This document shows, one piece after another, positions 7,439 to 15,289 of a stretch of 64,000 bases of DNA. The number at the start of each line of letters is the position of its first letter. Positions within the stretch are counted from its first letter, which is position 1. The notes below the pieces were generated by a model. It saw nothing but the letters and a program-made list of their open reading frames with translations. It was not told where the DNA came from and searched no databases. A program made the position numbers and the translations under genes. Source of the DNA: a virus; IMG/VR virus record IMGVR_UViG_3300018890_000001, positions 124,001 through 188,000 of that record. One strand, 5' to 3'.

Positions 7439-8473
7439 ATGATGCTAACACAGATTTACGTCGATCGCCTACTTTCCGAATTTAATTCCGAACTTTTGGA
7501 CCTGAACAACACTCAGATCCTTACGATACAAGGGATTCTGAACGGTTACTTATATTGTGCGGCGCTCAATGATGACAGGCTTTGGCGATCGCCCGACGGG
7601 AAGATACACTTCAAATCTTCCGATATCGCCCAGTTTTTCAGAACAGACCGCACGGTGATTGCTCCGGTGAAGTGGCTCAGCGACTACCTTCAAGCTTACT
7701 GGAAGGGGCTGGTATTCGATTCGCGAGATAGCGTCGCTAAATATAGAAAGCTTTTATCTACAAAATTCAAGCTATTCACGCTCGAAGAGCGGTCGCAGGC
7801 TTGGAAAGATGATCCACTGAATCGGCATAGACAGCCAAACCCTTGTGGCGAATTCAATATGCTGCGCGCGATTCTGCTGGCGCGAGCTTGCGAAGAACAT
7901 CTGCTTTGTTATGGGATGGAACTAGAGGCTTTGCAGTTAAATATGGATGTCGTGTGCGAGGGTCGCTACGAATTTGATCGCATCGAAGAGATCTCGTTCC
8001 CGAAACACAAAGCATACCTTCTGGCAATGATTGGTAAAGCTTGCGGACTCTGGACTGATAGCGAACAAACGCACCCAGACCTCGAAGCAATTATCGAACT
8101 TGAAGGATTGCGGATGCGGGCGGAAAAACAGTTTGATGATATAGACCCTGACGATCGCACAGAAGAACAAGTTTTAGAAGATGAGTGGTTGGTTGTTACC
8201 GAAGTCGAACCAGTCACCATCAGTGGAATCACAACGATTGTCGAGCGCGCGGTTGATGCAATTCCTTTGGGGATTCTTGTCAGGCGATCGATGTCAGTAC
8301 CGTTTGTTCCGCGACCACTATTTGATTCAGAAGGTGCAATAAAACTTCCAGTTTGGGCGATTGAGTCCGGTCGTCAGGCAGTTCGGTGGTGGCAGCGGGC
8401 GATCGATAGGGCAGGTGTGTGGTTGCAGAATCTCGCACCAGAATGGGTTCTCGACGAAATAATACCTTTTTAA
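7439..8473 (+). CDS. Unrecognised protein encoded upstream of the DNA polymerase, 344 aa
   Basis: Soluble, tryptophan-rich protein with no signal peptide or membrane segment. The N-terminal half is helical (LNNTQILTIQGILNGYLYCAA). A helix-turn-helix-like part (SSDIAQFFRTDRTVIAPVKWL) is visible around residue 62-82. The C-terminal part has an acidic stretch (DDIDPDDRTEEQVLEDE). Its stop lies four bases before the polymerase ATG, so the two are co-transcribed and a replication accessory role (loader, primase partner or initiator) is a reasonable guess. No family is recognised. The start may be either of the first two ATG codons. Confidence 0.8.
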   Translation: MMLTQIYVDRLLSEFNSELLDLNNTQILTIQGILNGYLYCAALNDDRLWRSPDGKIHFKSSDIAQFFRTDRTVIAPVKWLSDYLQAYWKGLVFDSRDSVAKYRKLLSTKFKLFTLEERSQAWKDDPLNRHRQPNPCGEFNMLRAILLARACEEHLLCYGMELEALQLNMDVVCEGRYEFDRIEEISFPKHKAYLLAMIGKACGLWTDSEQTHPDLEAIIELEGLRMRAEKQFDDIDPDDRTEEQVLEDEWLVVTEVEPVTISGITTIVERAVDAIPLGILVRRSMSVPFVPRPLFDSEGAIKLPVWAIESGRQAVRWWQRAIDRAGVWLQNLAPEWVLDEIIPF

Positions 8474-8477
8474 AAAT

Positions 8478-10835
8478 ATGACACTCGCGCAATTTGCTAA
8501 GAAACGCATCCAACAGAAAAACTGGAATAGTACCGATATCTTTGAGATGCCACTCGAAGACGGGAAAATAAGTCGCGTCAAATGGGTCGATCGCCCGCTC
8601 AAGAAACCGAAAGGTAATCTGTTTAAATTGCGCGCTCCTCTAGGCGATCGATTTTTTGAAGTGGTTGAAATAGTAGAGCGACGACGATCGCCCACGATGC
8701 CGGAATTCCAGTTACCGGATTTTGAGGCGATCGATTTCAACGTCCCGATTTTTATGCTTGAACCGGGACAGCCTGACTATCAAGATCACCTCCAACAGAT
8801 TTTAGTGGCAGATCTATTGGTGGTCGATCTTGAGACTTTTACTCCAGACCTTGCGCTCAATAAAAATAATGGGTTGCATCCCCGTGACGGGCGCATCCGA
8901 CTAATTCAATTATTTGACGGCAAGACTGTTTGGATTGCGGATCTCAGGGGTCGCGATATGAATGCGATGCCGCTGTTCTCGCACCTTCCTTCAGAACGCG
9001 ATGCTCAACACAAGCGGTTGCAAGAATTTTTTGAAGTGCTGGGCGATCGATTAGCGTCTGAAGATTGTCTTATCGTCGGACACAACTTACATTTCGATCT
9101 GCGGTTTTTGCAGTTTCAGTTGGGACTCAGGGCTAAGAATGTTAGCTGTACGCAACTCGGTTCTCAGGTCTACTTTGGCGATTACAGTGGTGACAGTTCT
9201 GTCAAAAAAAGTGGCGACCCCATTTTAAAAGGTGGTTACGGTCTGGCGAATTTGTGCCATCGTTTTTTTGGAACAGCTCTCGATAAGACTGAGCAGACTT
9301 CAGACTGGGGCTTGTCGGAACTGTCGAAGTCGCAGATCCACTACGCCGCCAAAGATGTTATCGCGACCTACCACCTGCATCAGGGGCTGATTGATTTATA
9401 TCAAGACTTACACTCTGCGCTTTATTCGCCACAATTGCTGGAATCCTGGGAGGTCGAAAACGGATGTTTGCCTGTTACCGTGGCGATCGAATATTGTGGG
9501 ATGCCTTTCGATAAAGCCCTGGCACAGCAACAGGTTGAACAGATATCGAAAATTCATAGTGATTTACTAACTGAGTGGAAAAAAATTTCACCAACGGTTA
9601 TGTATACCCAGGACGCCGAATTTGGAAGATTGCTAGCAAGCGAGTACGACATTGATCTTTCAAAAGAAGAGAATGGTAAAGTTGTTACCAAAGTAGATAA
9701 ATCGAGTCTTGCATCCTATTTGCATATACCGATCGTCCGATTGCGAGGTGAGCTTGTTGCTCTCGACGGACTGTTGAATAATTTGCAGGGGTTTTTACGG
9801 TCTGCGGAACAAGATGCGCGAGTGCATACGACGTACAGAACGCTTACTGGCTTTGGGCGTTTTAGTTCTGGTGAGTCTAAGTATTTCGATAATCTACCTA
9901 ATCTGCAATCGGTTTCCTCAAAGCAGAATCCGCTGATCAAAAAATACAATTTACCCAATCCGCGCAGCACGATCAAGCCCCCGCTCGGTTACACGATGGC
10001 GGTAATCGACTTGGCTGGTGCTCACGGACGAATTGCGGCAGACCAAGCTGAAGATGAAGCGGCGATCGCCGGAAACAACGATTCCAAAATTGACAACCAC
10101 AGCAAAGTTGCCGTGTTCGTTGCCAAATGCCAACAACAAGATTGGACTTGGGAAGATATAGCGAAACTCAGTAAGCAAAAAGACGAATATGGCAACCTTA
10201 CTGAGATTGGTGCCAGGGCAAAAGCGTTTCGTGACACCGCCAAAAACACGTATTATGGTTGGCTTAACGGTGCCGGTGCAAAGCGGGTACAGCTACAAAT
10301 TGCTGCAAACGAAGGATTTACCCCTGAACTTGAAACCTGCGAAGCTGCTATTGAAGGTTGTAAGCAACTTTATCCGGCGGTGCTCAAGCATCGGGAAGCG
10401 TTGCATAAGCGGCTTGTTCGGGATGCGGTATTGGTTGACGGGCGACCGATCGCCATTAATATTTCAAGCGACGGTTTTCGCGTATTGTTACCACTGGTCA
10501 AGAAGTTTAACAAATTTAAGAATACTGAGGAGTGGGAAGCACCATATACGCAGTCGCTGGCGGCACTCTGGACTAGGATCGAGGCGACGGCAATCAAGCG
10601 AGCTCTGATTAAAATTCAAGTCTTGATTGATGAAAATCCGCAGTGGGCTTTGCAGATCATCGGTATTGTCCACGATGAAGTCGATTTGTTAGTTAAAACC
10701 GAATTTGAGGAAATCGCGATTTCAACCGTGAATGATATTGTGGGCGATGAATTTAAAGCGCAGTTGAAGCGCGTAACTGATGGTCGTAAAGCTAGTTGGA
10801 CAGAATTAAAAGCAGGCTCGTGGGCTGAAAAATAA
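8478..10835 (+). CDS. Family A DNA polymerase with 3'-5' exonuclease, 785 aa
   Basis: The N-terminal proofreading domain is intact: Exo I D117/E119 (VVDLETF), Exo II N203..D207 (HNLHFD) and Exo III Y289..D293 (YAAKD). The polymerase domain has motif A at D511, motif B R585-x3-K589-x3-Y593-G594 and motif C H732-D733-E734. Motif A is odd: DYSQIELR of classical Pol I is replaced by DLAGAHGR, so the steric-gate glutamate (E710 in E. coli) becomes His516. In motif B the E. coli F762 position is Tyr593, as in T7 polymerase, and the Y766 position is Asn597. There is no 5' nuclease domain. It is presumably the replicative polymerase of the phage, working with the helicase at 3.6 kb and the clamps at 20-24 and 53 kb. 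Confidence 0.95.
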   Translation: MTLAQFAKKRIQQKNWNSTDIFEMPLEDGKISRVKWVDRPLKKPKGNLFKLRAPLGDRFFEVVEIVERRRSPTMPEFQLPDFEAIDFNVPIFMLEPGQPDYQDHLQQILVADLLVVDLETFTPDLALNKNNGLHPRDGRIRLIQLFDGKTVWIADLRGRDMNAMPLFSHLPSERDAQHKRLQEFFEVLGDRLASEDCLIVGHNLHFDLRFLQFQLGLRAKNVSCTQLGSQVYFGDYSGDSSVKKSGDPILKGGYGLANLCHRFFGTALDKTEQTSDWGLSELSKSQIHYAAKDVIATYHLHQGLIDLYQDLHSALYSPQLLESWEVENGCLPVTVAIEYCGMPFDKALAQQQVEQISKIHSDLLTEWKKISPTVMYTQDAEFGRLLASEYDIDLSKEENGKVVTKVDKSSLASYLHIPIVRLRGELVALDGLLNNLQGFLRSAEQDARVHTTYRTLTGFGRFSSGESKYFDNLPNLQSVSSKQNPLIKKYNLPNPRSTIKPPLGYTMAVIDLAGAHGRIAADQAEDEAAIAGNNDSKIDNHSKVAVFVAKCQQQDWTWEDIAKLSKQKDEYGNLTEIGARAKAFRDTAKNTYYGWLNGAGAKRVQLQIAANEGFTPELETCEAAIEGCKQLYPAVLKHREALHKRLVRDAVLVDGRPIAINISSDGFRVLLPLVKKFNKFKNTEEWEAPYTQSLAALWTRIEATAIKRALIKIQVLIDENPQWALQIIGIVHDEVDLLVKTEFEEIAISTVNDIVGDEFKAQLKRVTDGRKASWTELKAGSWAEK

Positions 10836-10865
10836 TAAATTTCTGCGCCTGCGAACCTGCTTTTA
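10808..10865 (+). terminator. Probable terminator overlapping the polymerase stop
   Basis: AAAAGCAGGCTCG inside the last codons can pair with CGAACCTGCTTTT downstream of the stop with one mismatch; followed by T-rich sequence. A long loop makes it weaker than the others. Confidence 0.5.
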
Positions 10866-10869
10866 ATTT

Positions 10870-11319
10870 CTATGTGTCTTCAGTCGTGAAACTAATGGAG
10901 CTGCCCCAAGACTTGAAGTCTGGGGCTGTCCTACCGAGCTTCTTTGATACTGAATCGGTAAGCCATAAAATTACAGGGAACGGAAAATCACTTGAAAATT
11001 GATCCCTTGTTTTATTTGCTCTCACTAATAAGTTGTCGATATCGACAACCGTTTCGAGTCCAACAACTATTAAAGCTTTTGGTGAATGACTTTTAAAGTT
11101 GTCGAGAATAGCCTGATGCAGCGATTGTCTTGTGGGTGCTATCAGCAGTACGCGATATTCATCAGGCGTTAAATCCTGTGCTAGTTGTAATAATACTGGG
11201 CTACTTAGCGCGTGGTCATTACAATTGATGAAACTGAGTGAGAATTTCCCATTATTGAATTTCATGATGATGCGTTTTAACGTATTTAAAGATTGTTGGT
11301 TTGGATTACACAAACTCAT
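10870..11319 (-). CDS. Stand-alone N-terminal domain of cyanobacterial STAND/TPR-type proteins, 149 aa
   Basis: The ATG at 11319 follows AGGTG at good spacing; an in-frame GTG nine bases upstream is less likely. The sequence (LKRIIMKFNNGKFSLSFINC..., then ALIVVGLETV, then FPFPVILWLTDSVSKKLGRTAPDFKSW) strongly resembles the N-terminal region that precedes the ATPase and repeat domains of many large cyanobacterial NTPase proteins with TPR or WD repeats. Here it ends directly after that region, with no ATPase and no repeats. It may be a captured host fragment kept as a decoy or inhibitor of a host signalling or defence NTPase, or simply a remnant. The similarity is from memory; the role is inference. 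Confidence 0.7.
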   Translation of the reverse strand: MSLCNPNQQSLNTLKRIIMKFNNGKFSLSFINCNDHALSSPVLLQLAQDLTPDEYRVLLIAPTRQSLHQAILDNFKSHSPKALIVVGLETVVDIDNLLVRANKTRDQFSSDFPFPVILWLTDSVSKKLGRTAPDFKSWGSSISFTTEDT

Positions 11320-11420
11320 TTGAGTCACCTATATTGTAATTAATATATTTATTTTAATCGATCGCCTGGACTTTAGACAAGTTAAACTAAACTAACCGTA
11401 AGTAGTCGCCACTATAAAAT

Positions 11421-11951
11421 ATGTCGTCCGAAAAACAACAATACCATTGCCTGCACCAAGGTTTCGATCGCCACGAAACAATGCTGCTTGCTCGCGTCAC
11501 TTCGTCTCGACTCGCGTATCTCGATCGCCAGAAGGTAATTGTCCCGCAAAAATCTGGTAGCACCAAAAAACCGCACATTCTTTATTCGTGGGAGCAGGTA
11601 TTGCAACTTCGAGTAATTACAGATTTCAAACAAAAAATTCCACTGGCATTGACACGGAAGATTATCCACTATTTCAACGAGGTCGGTCTTATTGAAAATT
11701 GGGGCAATCGGCACCTGGTGATTGTCGACGATCAAATTTATTCGGTTGCACCAGATTGGTCAGATATGCCAGAGATTATGCGCTCAGGTTTTCTCGCTAA
11801 CGATGGAAATGAATTCACCGTCATTGTGGCTCCCAATATTGAGGGGATTATTAACGACGTATGGCAGCGGGCGATCGAATCTGATTCGATTGATAACGAT
11901 AGTTTTGCGGAACGAGCCAAAGTAGATCCGCCAGTGTTGTTGAATTGCTAA
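11421..11951 (+). CDS. MerR-like DNA-binding protein, 176 aa
   Basis: Residues about 24-90 have the MerR arrangement: a helix-turn-helix followed by a wing (VTSSRLAYLDRQKVIVPQKSGSTKKPHILYSWEQVLQLRVI). The rest is a short alpha/beta domain without the cysteines of metal-sensing MerR proteins. It is probably a transcription regulator of phage or host genes. Upstream is a GTAGTC with TAAACT eight bases before it, a looser form of the common promoter. It is followed by a convergent terminator. Confidence 0.75.
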   Translation: MSSEKQQYHCLHQGFDRHETMLLARVTSSRLAYLDRQKVIVPQKSGSTKKPHILYSWEQVLQLRVITDFKQKIPLALTRKIIHYFNEVGLIENWGNRHLVIVDDQIYSVAPDWSDMPEIMRSGFLANDGNEFTVIVAPNIEGIINDVWQRAIESDSIDNDSFAERAKVDPPVLLNC

Positions 11952-11966
11952 GCGGGTGATCGGACA

Positions 11967-12004
11967 CAAAAAAGCCCAAGAGCAAAAGTTCTTGGGCTTT
12001 TTTA
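11967..12004. terminator. Convergent intrinsic terminator
   Basis: AAAAAAGCCCAAGA...TCTTGGGCTTTTTTT hairpin between the stops at 11951 (+) and 12013 (-). Confidence 0.9.
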
Positions 12005-12012
12005 TTGGTAGT

Positions 12013-12420
12013 TTACAGTGGATCTGAACCGCTAGCGACAATGGTGTGTCGCTCGACGCCTAATTCTTGGGCGATCGATTCCATCATTGGTTTTATTTGT
12101 TTGAACCTCATTTTAGGATCTGGACTCCATTGGATGATAGGCTCAAAAGATATTTGTGCTTTTTCAAACGCAGTCACAATCGCTTCGGCACGTATAAAAC
12201 TTCGACTGGTTGTTGCTAGTTTGATGTTGTACTTTGCGTCTATTATCACAAGCCAGCATAAGTAACTATTGTCATTCCTGTTTTTACATACTTCCATCTG
12301 AATGACTTGATTGCCGTCACTTAAATCAATAAGTACGTTAAAAGATGTTTGCACGTCATCAACATAGAATTCATGTCGATTCACGTTGTTGAATTCGCGT
12401 TCTTTGAATTTAACGTTCAT
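12013..12420 (-). CDS. Tandem paralogue 1 of an unrecognised family, 135 aa
   Basis: Most diverged of four neighbouring homologues (12013-13974). The shared pattern is a beta-rich first half (VIQMEVCKNRNDNSYLCWLVIID here, IRLDLYKKGxxYYCCIWI in the others), a linker, then a helix with AxxxAFEKAQISFE and a C-terminal helical part ending near GVERHTIVASG. The layout (strands, then a GI/SFE helix) recalls small phage proteins with a GYxKxSAAxxxAxxxAGI motif, but the match is weak. It has its own promoter. Function unknown. Confidence 0.75.
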   Translation of the reverse strand: MNVKFKEREFNNVNRHEFYVDDVQTSFNVLIDLSDGNQVIQMEVCKNRNDNSYLCWLVIIDAKYNIKLATTSRSFIRAEAIVTAFEKAQISFEPIIQWSPDPKMRFKQIKPMMESIAQELGVERHTIVASGSDPL

Positions 12421-12439
12421 GTGATTGTGGAGCTATTTA

Positions 12440-12457
12440 AACTACATCTAAATTTTA
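12440..12457 (-). promoter_or_regulatory. GTAGT-class promoter, paralogue 1
   Basis: TAAAAT-N6-GTAGTT, with TTGTAT at the -35 position (17-base spacer). Confidence 0.75.
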
Positions 12458-12463
12458 TCATAA

Positions 12464-12506
12464 AAACACCCCTTATACAAATGAATAGTCTGTATAAGGG
12501 GTGTTG
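12464..12506 (-). terminator. Terminator of paralogue 2
   Basis: AACACCCCTTATACA / TGTATAAGGGGTGTT hairpin with a T-run on the minus strand. Confidence 0.85.
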
Positions 12507-12515
12507 ATTTAATTG

Positions 12516-12941
12516 CTAAATACGATAAATGGGGTGCGCGCCAGCTTGGATAAGTCTGGGACGTTTCACGCCAATCTCGTTACCGATCGCCTCTAAGATA
12601 TTTTCGATATCAGTAGAAGCCAGCGGATGTTTAATCGATTCGCCTTTCTGGTATTCCCATGAAATCCCCATATTTGCAAACGCAGCACGCACTGCTTCAC
12701 CAACCGAGGCACTGGCTGTATTACCACCTCTGGCATTGCTTTGCAAATATACATCACTTAATTCAATCTTTACGGTTATGGCACAGTAATAATCTGTTCG
12801 ACCTTGAAATACTTCTAGTCTAATCGCTTCAATTTCTTGAGAGCAGTCAAACCAGATTATCGTGGTCAACAATTTGTCACTAACTCTACCGTTTTTTGAA
12901 TTTGTGAACAAACCTTGACGGTGTTGTAACGAAGCTTTCAT
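12516..12941 (-). CDS. Tandem paralogue 2, 141 aa
   Basis: Same family as its neighbours: a strand-rich core (IEAIRLEVFQGRTDYYCAITVKI), a glycine/alanine-rich linker (NARGGNTASASVGEAVRAAF) and a conserved end (IGNEIGVKRPRLIQAG). Promoter, leader and terminator resemble those of paralogues 3 and 4, so the whole transcription unit was duplicated. Function unknown. Confidence 0.78.
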   Translation of the reverse strand: MKASLQHRQGLFTNSKNGRVSDKLLTTIIWFDCSQEIEAIRLEVFQGRTDYYCAITVKIELSDVYLQSNARGGNTASASVGEAVRAAFANMGISWEYQKGESIKHPLASTDIENILEAIGNEIGVKRPRLIQAGAHPIYRI

Positions 12942-12957
12942 GTAATTGATTTATCGA

Positions 12958-12975
12958 AACTACATATTTAGTTTA
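12958..12975 (-). promoter_or_regulatory. GTAGT-class promoter, paralogue 2
   Basis: TAAACT-N6-GTAGTT with GTGACT 17 bases upstream of the -10; the leader GATAAATCAAT is shared with paralogues 3 and 4. Confidence 0.8.
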
Positions 12976-13016
12976 TCATTAATGTATTTGTAAGTCACGT
13001 AATTTAACACAAAAAA

Positions 13017-13059
13017 TAACCCCACACGAGAATAGTTTATGCGTGTGGGGTTCTTTTTA
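13017..13059 (-). terminator. Terminator of paralogue 3
   Basis: AACCCCACACG / CGTGTGGGGTT hairpin with T-run on the minus strand (TTATTTTTT). Confidence 0.85.
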
Positions 13060-13446
13060 GCGGTTCGCGTCTACGCTATGTATGTACCACCTTTCTACTT
13101 CTGTGGCGCTTGCCATTGCGTTAATAGCGGGTTTGATTGATTCAAGCATTCGATAATCATAATCTGGTTCTGGAGGTAAACTGTCAAAACGTATATTCGC
13201 GTTAGCCAATGCTTGGCAAAAAGCGTCAAAGCGGCTATCTCCCTTACCACTGGTAGTCAAATCCATTACACCATCCTCAATCCAGATACAGCAGTAATAC
13301 ACAGCTCCTTTTTTGTAAAGGTCTAGACGTATTAACTGCTCTTGTTTGTCGCAATCAATGACAACGCATTGTCCGATCAGACTATTGTCCGGTCTGTGTG
13401 CAGATTTAAGTGAACGTGCAAACTTGTTGACGTACTCGACTTTCAT
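13057..13446 (-). CDS. Tandem paralogue 3, 129 aa
   Basis: Closest relative of paralogue 4 (VVIDCDKQEQLIRLDLYKKGAVYYCCIWIEDG versus VAIDCDRKKEPVRVDLYKKGEKSYYCCIWIRG). Then TSGKGDSRFDAFCQALANANIRFDS matches GSGKANSRFGAVYAALDSADISFEH. The two cysteines of YYCC are kept in paralogues 3 and 4 but only one in paralogue 2. Function unknown. Confidence 0.78.
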   Translation of the reverse strand: MKVEYVNKFARSLKSAHRPDNSLIGQCVVIDCDKQEQLIRLDLYKKGAVYYCCIWIEDGVMDLTTSGKGDSRFDAFCQALANANIRFDSLPPEPDYDYRMLESIKPAINAMASATEVERWYIHSVDANR

Positions 13447-13463
13447 GAGATTGATTTATCTGA

Positions 13464-13481
13464 GACTACACATTTATTTTA
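13464..13481 (-). promoter_or_regulatory. GTAGT-class promoter, paralogue 3
   Basis: TAAAAT-N6-GTAGTC, with GTGACT 17 bases upstream of the -10. Confidence 0.8.
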
Positions 13482-13516
13482 TCATTGATGTATTCGTAAG
13501 TCACGCAATTTAACAC

Positions 13517-13557
13517 AAAAAAAAGAACCTACATAAACTAATGTGGGTTCTTTTTTA
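13517..13557 (-). terminator. Terminator of paralogue 4
   Basis: AAAAAGAACC(T)ACAT / ATGTGGGTTCTTTTTT hairpin immediately after the paralogue 4 stop. Confidence 0.85.
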
Positions 13558-13563
13558 CTTATT

Positions 13564-13974
13564 TTAATTGGAGCGCATACAGTGATGTATGTAAGGTCTT
13601 TCTGCTCCCGCAGCTTCAGCAATTGCCGTGAAGACGTATTCTAGTTTATCCCAAACCTGAATGTCGAAATTACTTCCGAGTTCGGGCAACGGGTGCTCGA
13701 AAGAGATGTCTGCGCTGTCTAGTGCAGCATAAACAGCACCAAAACGACTGTTAGCTTTGCCACTACCAGTTATATCGACTTCCTGTTTGTCTGCCCAGCC
13801 TCTGATCCAAATACAGCAGTAATAACTTTTTTCCCCTTTCTTGTAAAGATCTACACGAACAGGTTCTTTTTTACGATCACAGTCGATCGCCACTAATTGT
13901 CCTGCTAAGTGCGCATGGTGGATATGGCTGGAATTGATTTCTCTGTGAATACAACTTGCAAAAGATGCTTTCAT
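13564..13974 (-). CDS. Tandem paralogue 4, 136 aa
   Basis: Fourth member of the array, with the same core and C-terminal pattern (FTAIAEAAGAERPYIHH) as paralogues 1-3. Its promoter lies at the very end of the upstream gene (14005-14454), which has no terminator of its own, so read-through from that gene into this one is likely. Function unknown. Confidence 0.78.
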   Translation of the reverse strand: MKASFASCIHREINSSHIHHAHLAGQLVAIDCDRKKEPVRVDLYKKGEKSYYCCIWIRGWADKQEVDITGSGKANSRFGAVYAALDSADISFEHPLPELGSNFDIQVWDKLEYVFTAIAEAAGAERPYIHHCMRSN

Positions 13975-13991
13975 ACAATTGATTTGTCTGA

Positions 13992-14009
13992 GACTACTTC
14001 TTTATTATA
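13992..14009 (-). promoter_or_regulatory. GTAGT-class promoter, paralogue 4
   Basis: TATAAT-N6-GTAGTC; the -10 overlaps the last codons of the 14005-14454 gene. Confidence 0.8.
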
Positions 14010-14454
14010 CTATTAAAGCAATCTCTTGTCTCTCATTTCGATCGCCCGTCAGCTTAAATTTTCCACCTATTCGAGGAGTGAGCCAAGGTACATTAAGTCT
14101 GTAAGTTGAATAACTCCCTTTTACTACACCAGTATGCGCGGATGGGATACCTTCATCTTTGGCCTCCGACTCAATATCTCGTGTACTAGAGCCGTAAGAT
14201 TGCAGCAGTGTTTGTACTAATTGACCATAGCAAAAGCAAAAGTGCGGATCCATTTCAGTTAGGTACGTCGCGATTGCTTCGCAGTCGAGACAGGTGTAGT
14301 GGCGATCGAAATACCCTTCAATTAACGTTGTTACGCGGTGCATCATCGTACCTTTAGGCATCAGCTCTTTGCACTCCACACATTTGTGGGGTGATCTTAT
14401 TTTTACCAGCTTTTTAATATGGATATCAGTCGATACAAAGTCACAGTCACACAT
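14005..14454 (-). CDS. Zinc-finger-like unrecognised protein, 149 aa
   Basis: Contains two CxxC pairs separated by about 26 residues (HKCVECKELMPKG and HYTCLDCEAIATYL), a pattern expected for a treble-clef or zinc-ribbon fold, plus CDC near the start and CFC at about residue 73. The C-terminal half has no recognised motif. It could be nucleic-acid or protein binding. It is followed without a terminator by the four-paralogue array on the same strand. Confidence 0.72.
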   Translation of the reverse strand: MCDCDFVSTDIHIKKLVKIRSPHKCVECKELMPKGTMMHRVTTLIEGYFDRHYTCLDCEAIATYLTEMDPHFCFCYGQLVQTLLQSYGSSTRDIESEAKDEGIPSAHTGVVKGSYSTYRLNVPWLTPRIGGKFKLTGDRNERQEIALIV

Positions 14455-14528
14455 TTTAGTTGTCCTTGAGGTGGTAGATTTTTATTGTATACCCTAACGT
14501 TTATGTTTACATTACACCGCTTATGTTT

Positions 14529-14546
14529 TATTATATAAGTGTAGTT
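14529..14546 (+). promoter_or_regulatory. GTAGT-class promoter for second pentapeptide gene
   Basis: TATTAT-N6-GTAGTT, 14 bases before the ATG at 14561. Confidence 0.75.
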
Positions 14547-14560
14547 TATTTGCTCAGAAT

Positions 14561-15241
14561 ATGAAACGCGAATTATTTCAAGTCCCTGTTAATCGTCAAG
14601 ATGCAGAACGTCAAGACAAAACTTATTTCTCATATGTTGATATCGTCGGTGCGGATCTTTCTTGGTTGAAATTAGCCGGAAAGGAATTCCGTGGTTCAGA
14701 CCTCAGACAAGTTTCATTTGTTGGGACTTGGTTGCAAGAATGTTCGTTTGCTGGTGCTAATTTAAGTGGTGCCGATTTGCACTGTTCCTGCCTGCGAAAA
14801 GCTTCTTTCATGAAAGCTAACTTGCAAGGTGCTAATTTACGAGCAACAGATCTGCGAGATGTTGATTTTTATCTTGCAGATATGCGAGGTGCTGATCTAA
14901 CTAATGCCGACCTAAGAGGTGCTGACCTCGGTTGCGCGGACTTGACTGGCGCGAACTTGAAAGGGGCGATCGGATTGGGAACCAAGCAAGGTGAAATGGA
15001 ATTTGCTGCTAACTTGGTTGCTCAACTAGACGCAGAACAGGATTCCCGAATCAAACAAGAATGGCGAAACAATCCAAGTTACGTGATGTGTGTTTACCCC
15101 AAAGAGTTTGATTACAATCCTGGGAGAGAGCGTTCTCTCCTGTATCCGACACTTGCCAAGTTTTTCCACGGTCGTGGTGATGAAGCGTTAATTGCGCTTC
15201 GTAAAATTGCGACTGGTGAACTTTCGGTATTCAACGACTAA
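14561..15241 (+). CDS. Pentapeptide repeat protein, 226 aa
   Basis: Pentapeptide repeats span about residues 28-140 (ANLSGADLHCSCLRKASF, LRGADLGCADLTGANL), flanked by a charged N-terminus and a non-repeat C-terminal domain of about 80 residues. That domain matches the one of the pentapeptide protein at 249-1040 (both LYPTLAK and end in SVF). Shorter repeat block than the first paralogue. Role unknown; a beta-helix scaffold or DNA mimic is possible. Confidence 0.9.
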   Translation: MKRELFQVPVNRQDAERQDKTYFSYVDIVGADLSWLKLAGKEFRGSDLRQVSFVGTWLQECSFAGANLSGADLHCSCLRKASFMKANLQGANLRATDLRDVDFYLADMRGADLTNADLRGADLGCADLTGANLKGAIGLGTKQGEMEFAANLVAQLDAEQDSRIKQEWRNNPSYVMCVYPKEFDYNPGRERSLLYPTLAKFFHGRGDEALIALRKIATGELSVFND

Positions 15242-15252
15242 ACTTTTAATAC

Positions 15253-15289
15253 AAAGCAGTTTCCTAGAATTTAGGAAGCTGCTTTTTTA
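15253..15289. terminator. Convergent intrinsic terminator
   Basis: AAGCAG(T)TTCCTA / TAGGAAGCTGCTTTTTT hairpin between stops at 15241 (+) and 15290 (-). Confidence 0.85.
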
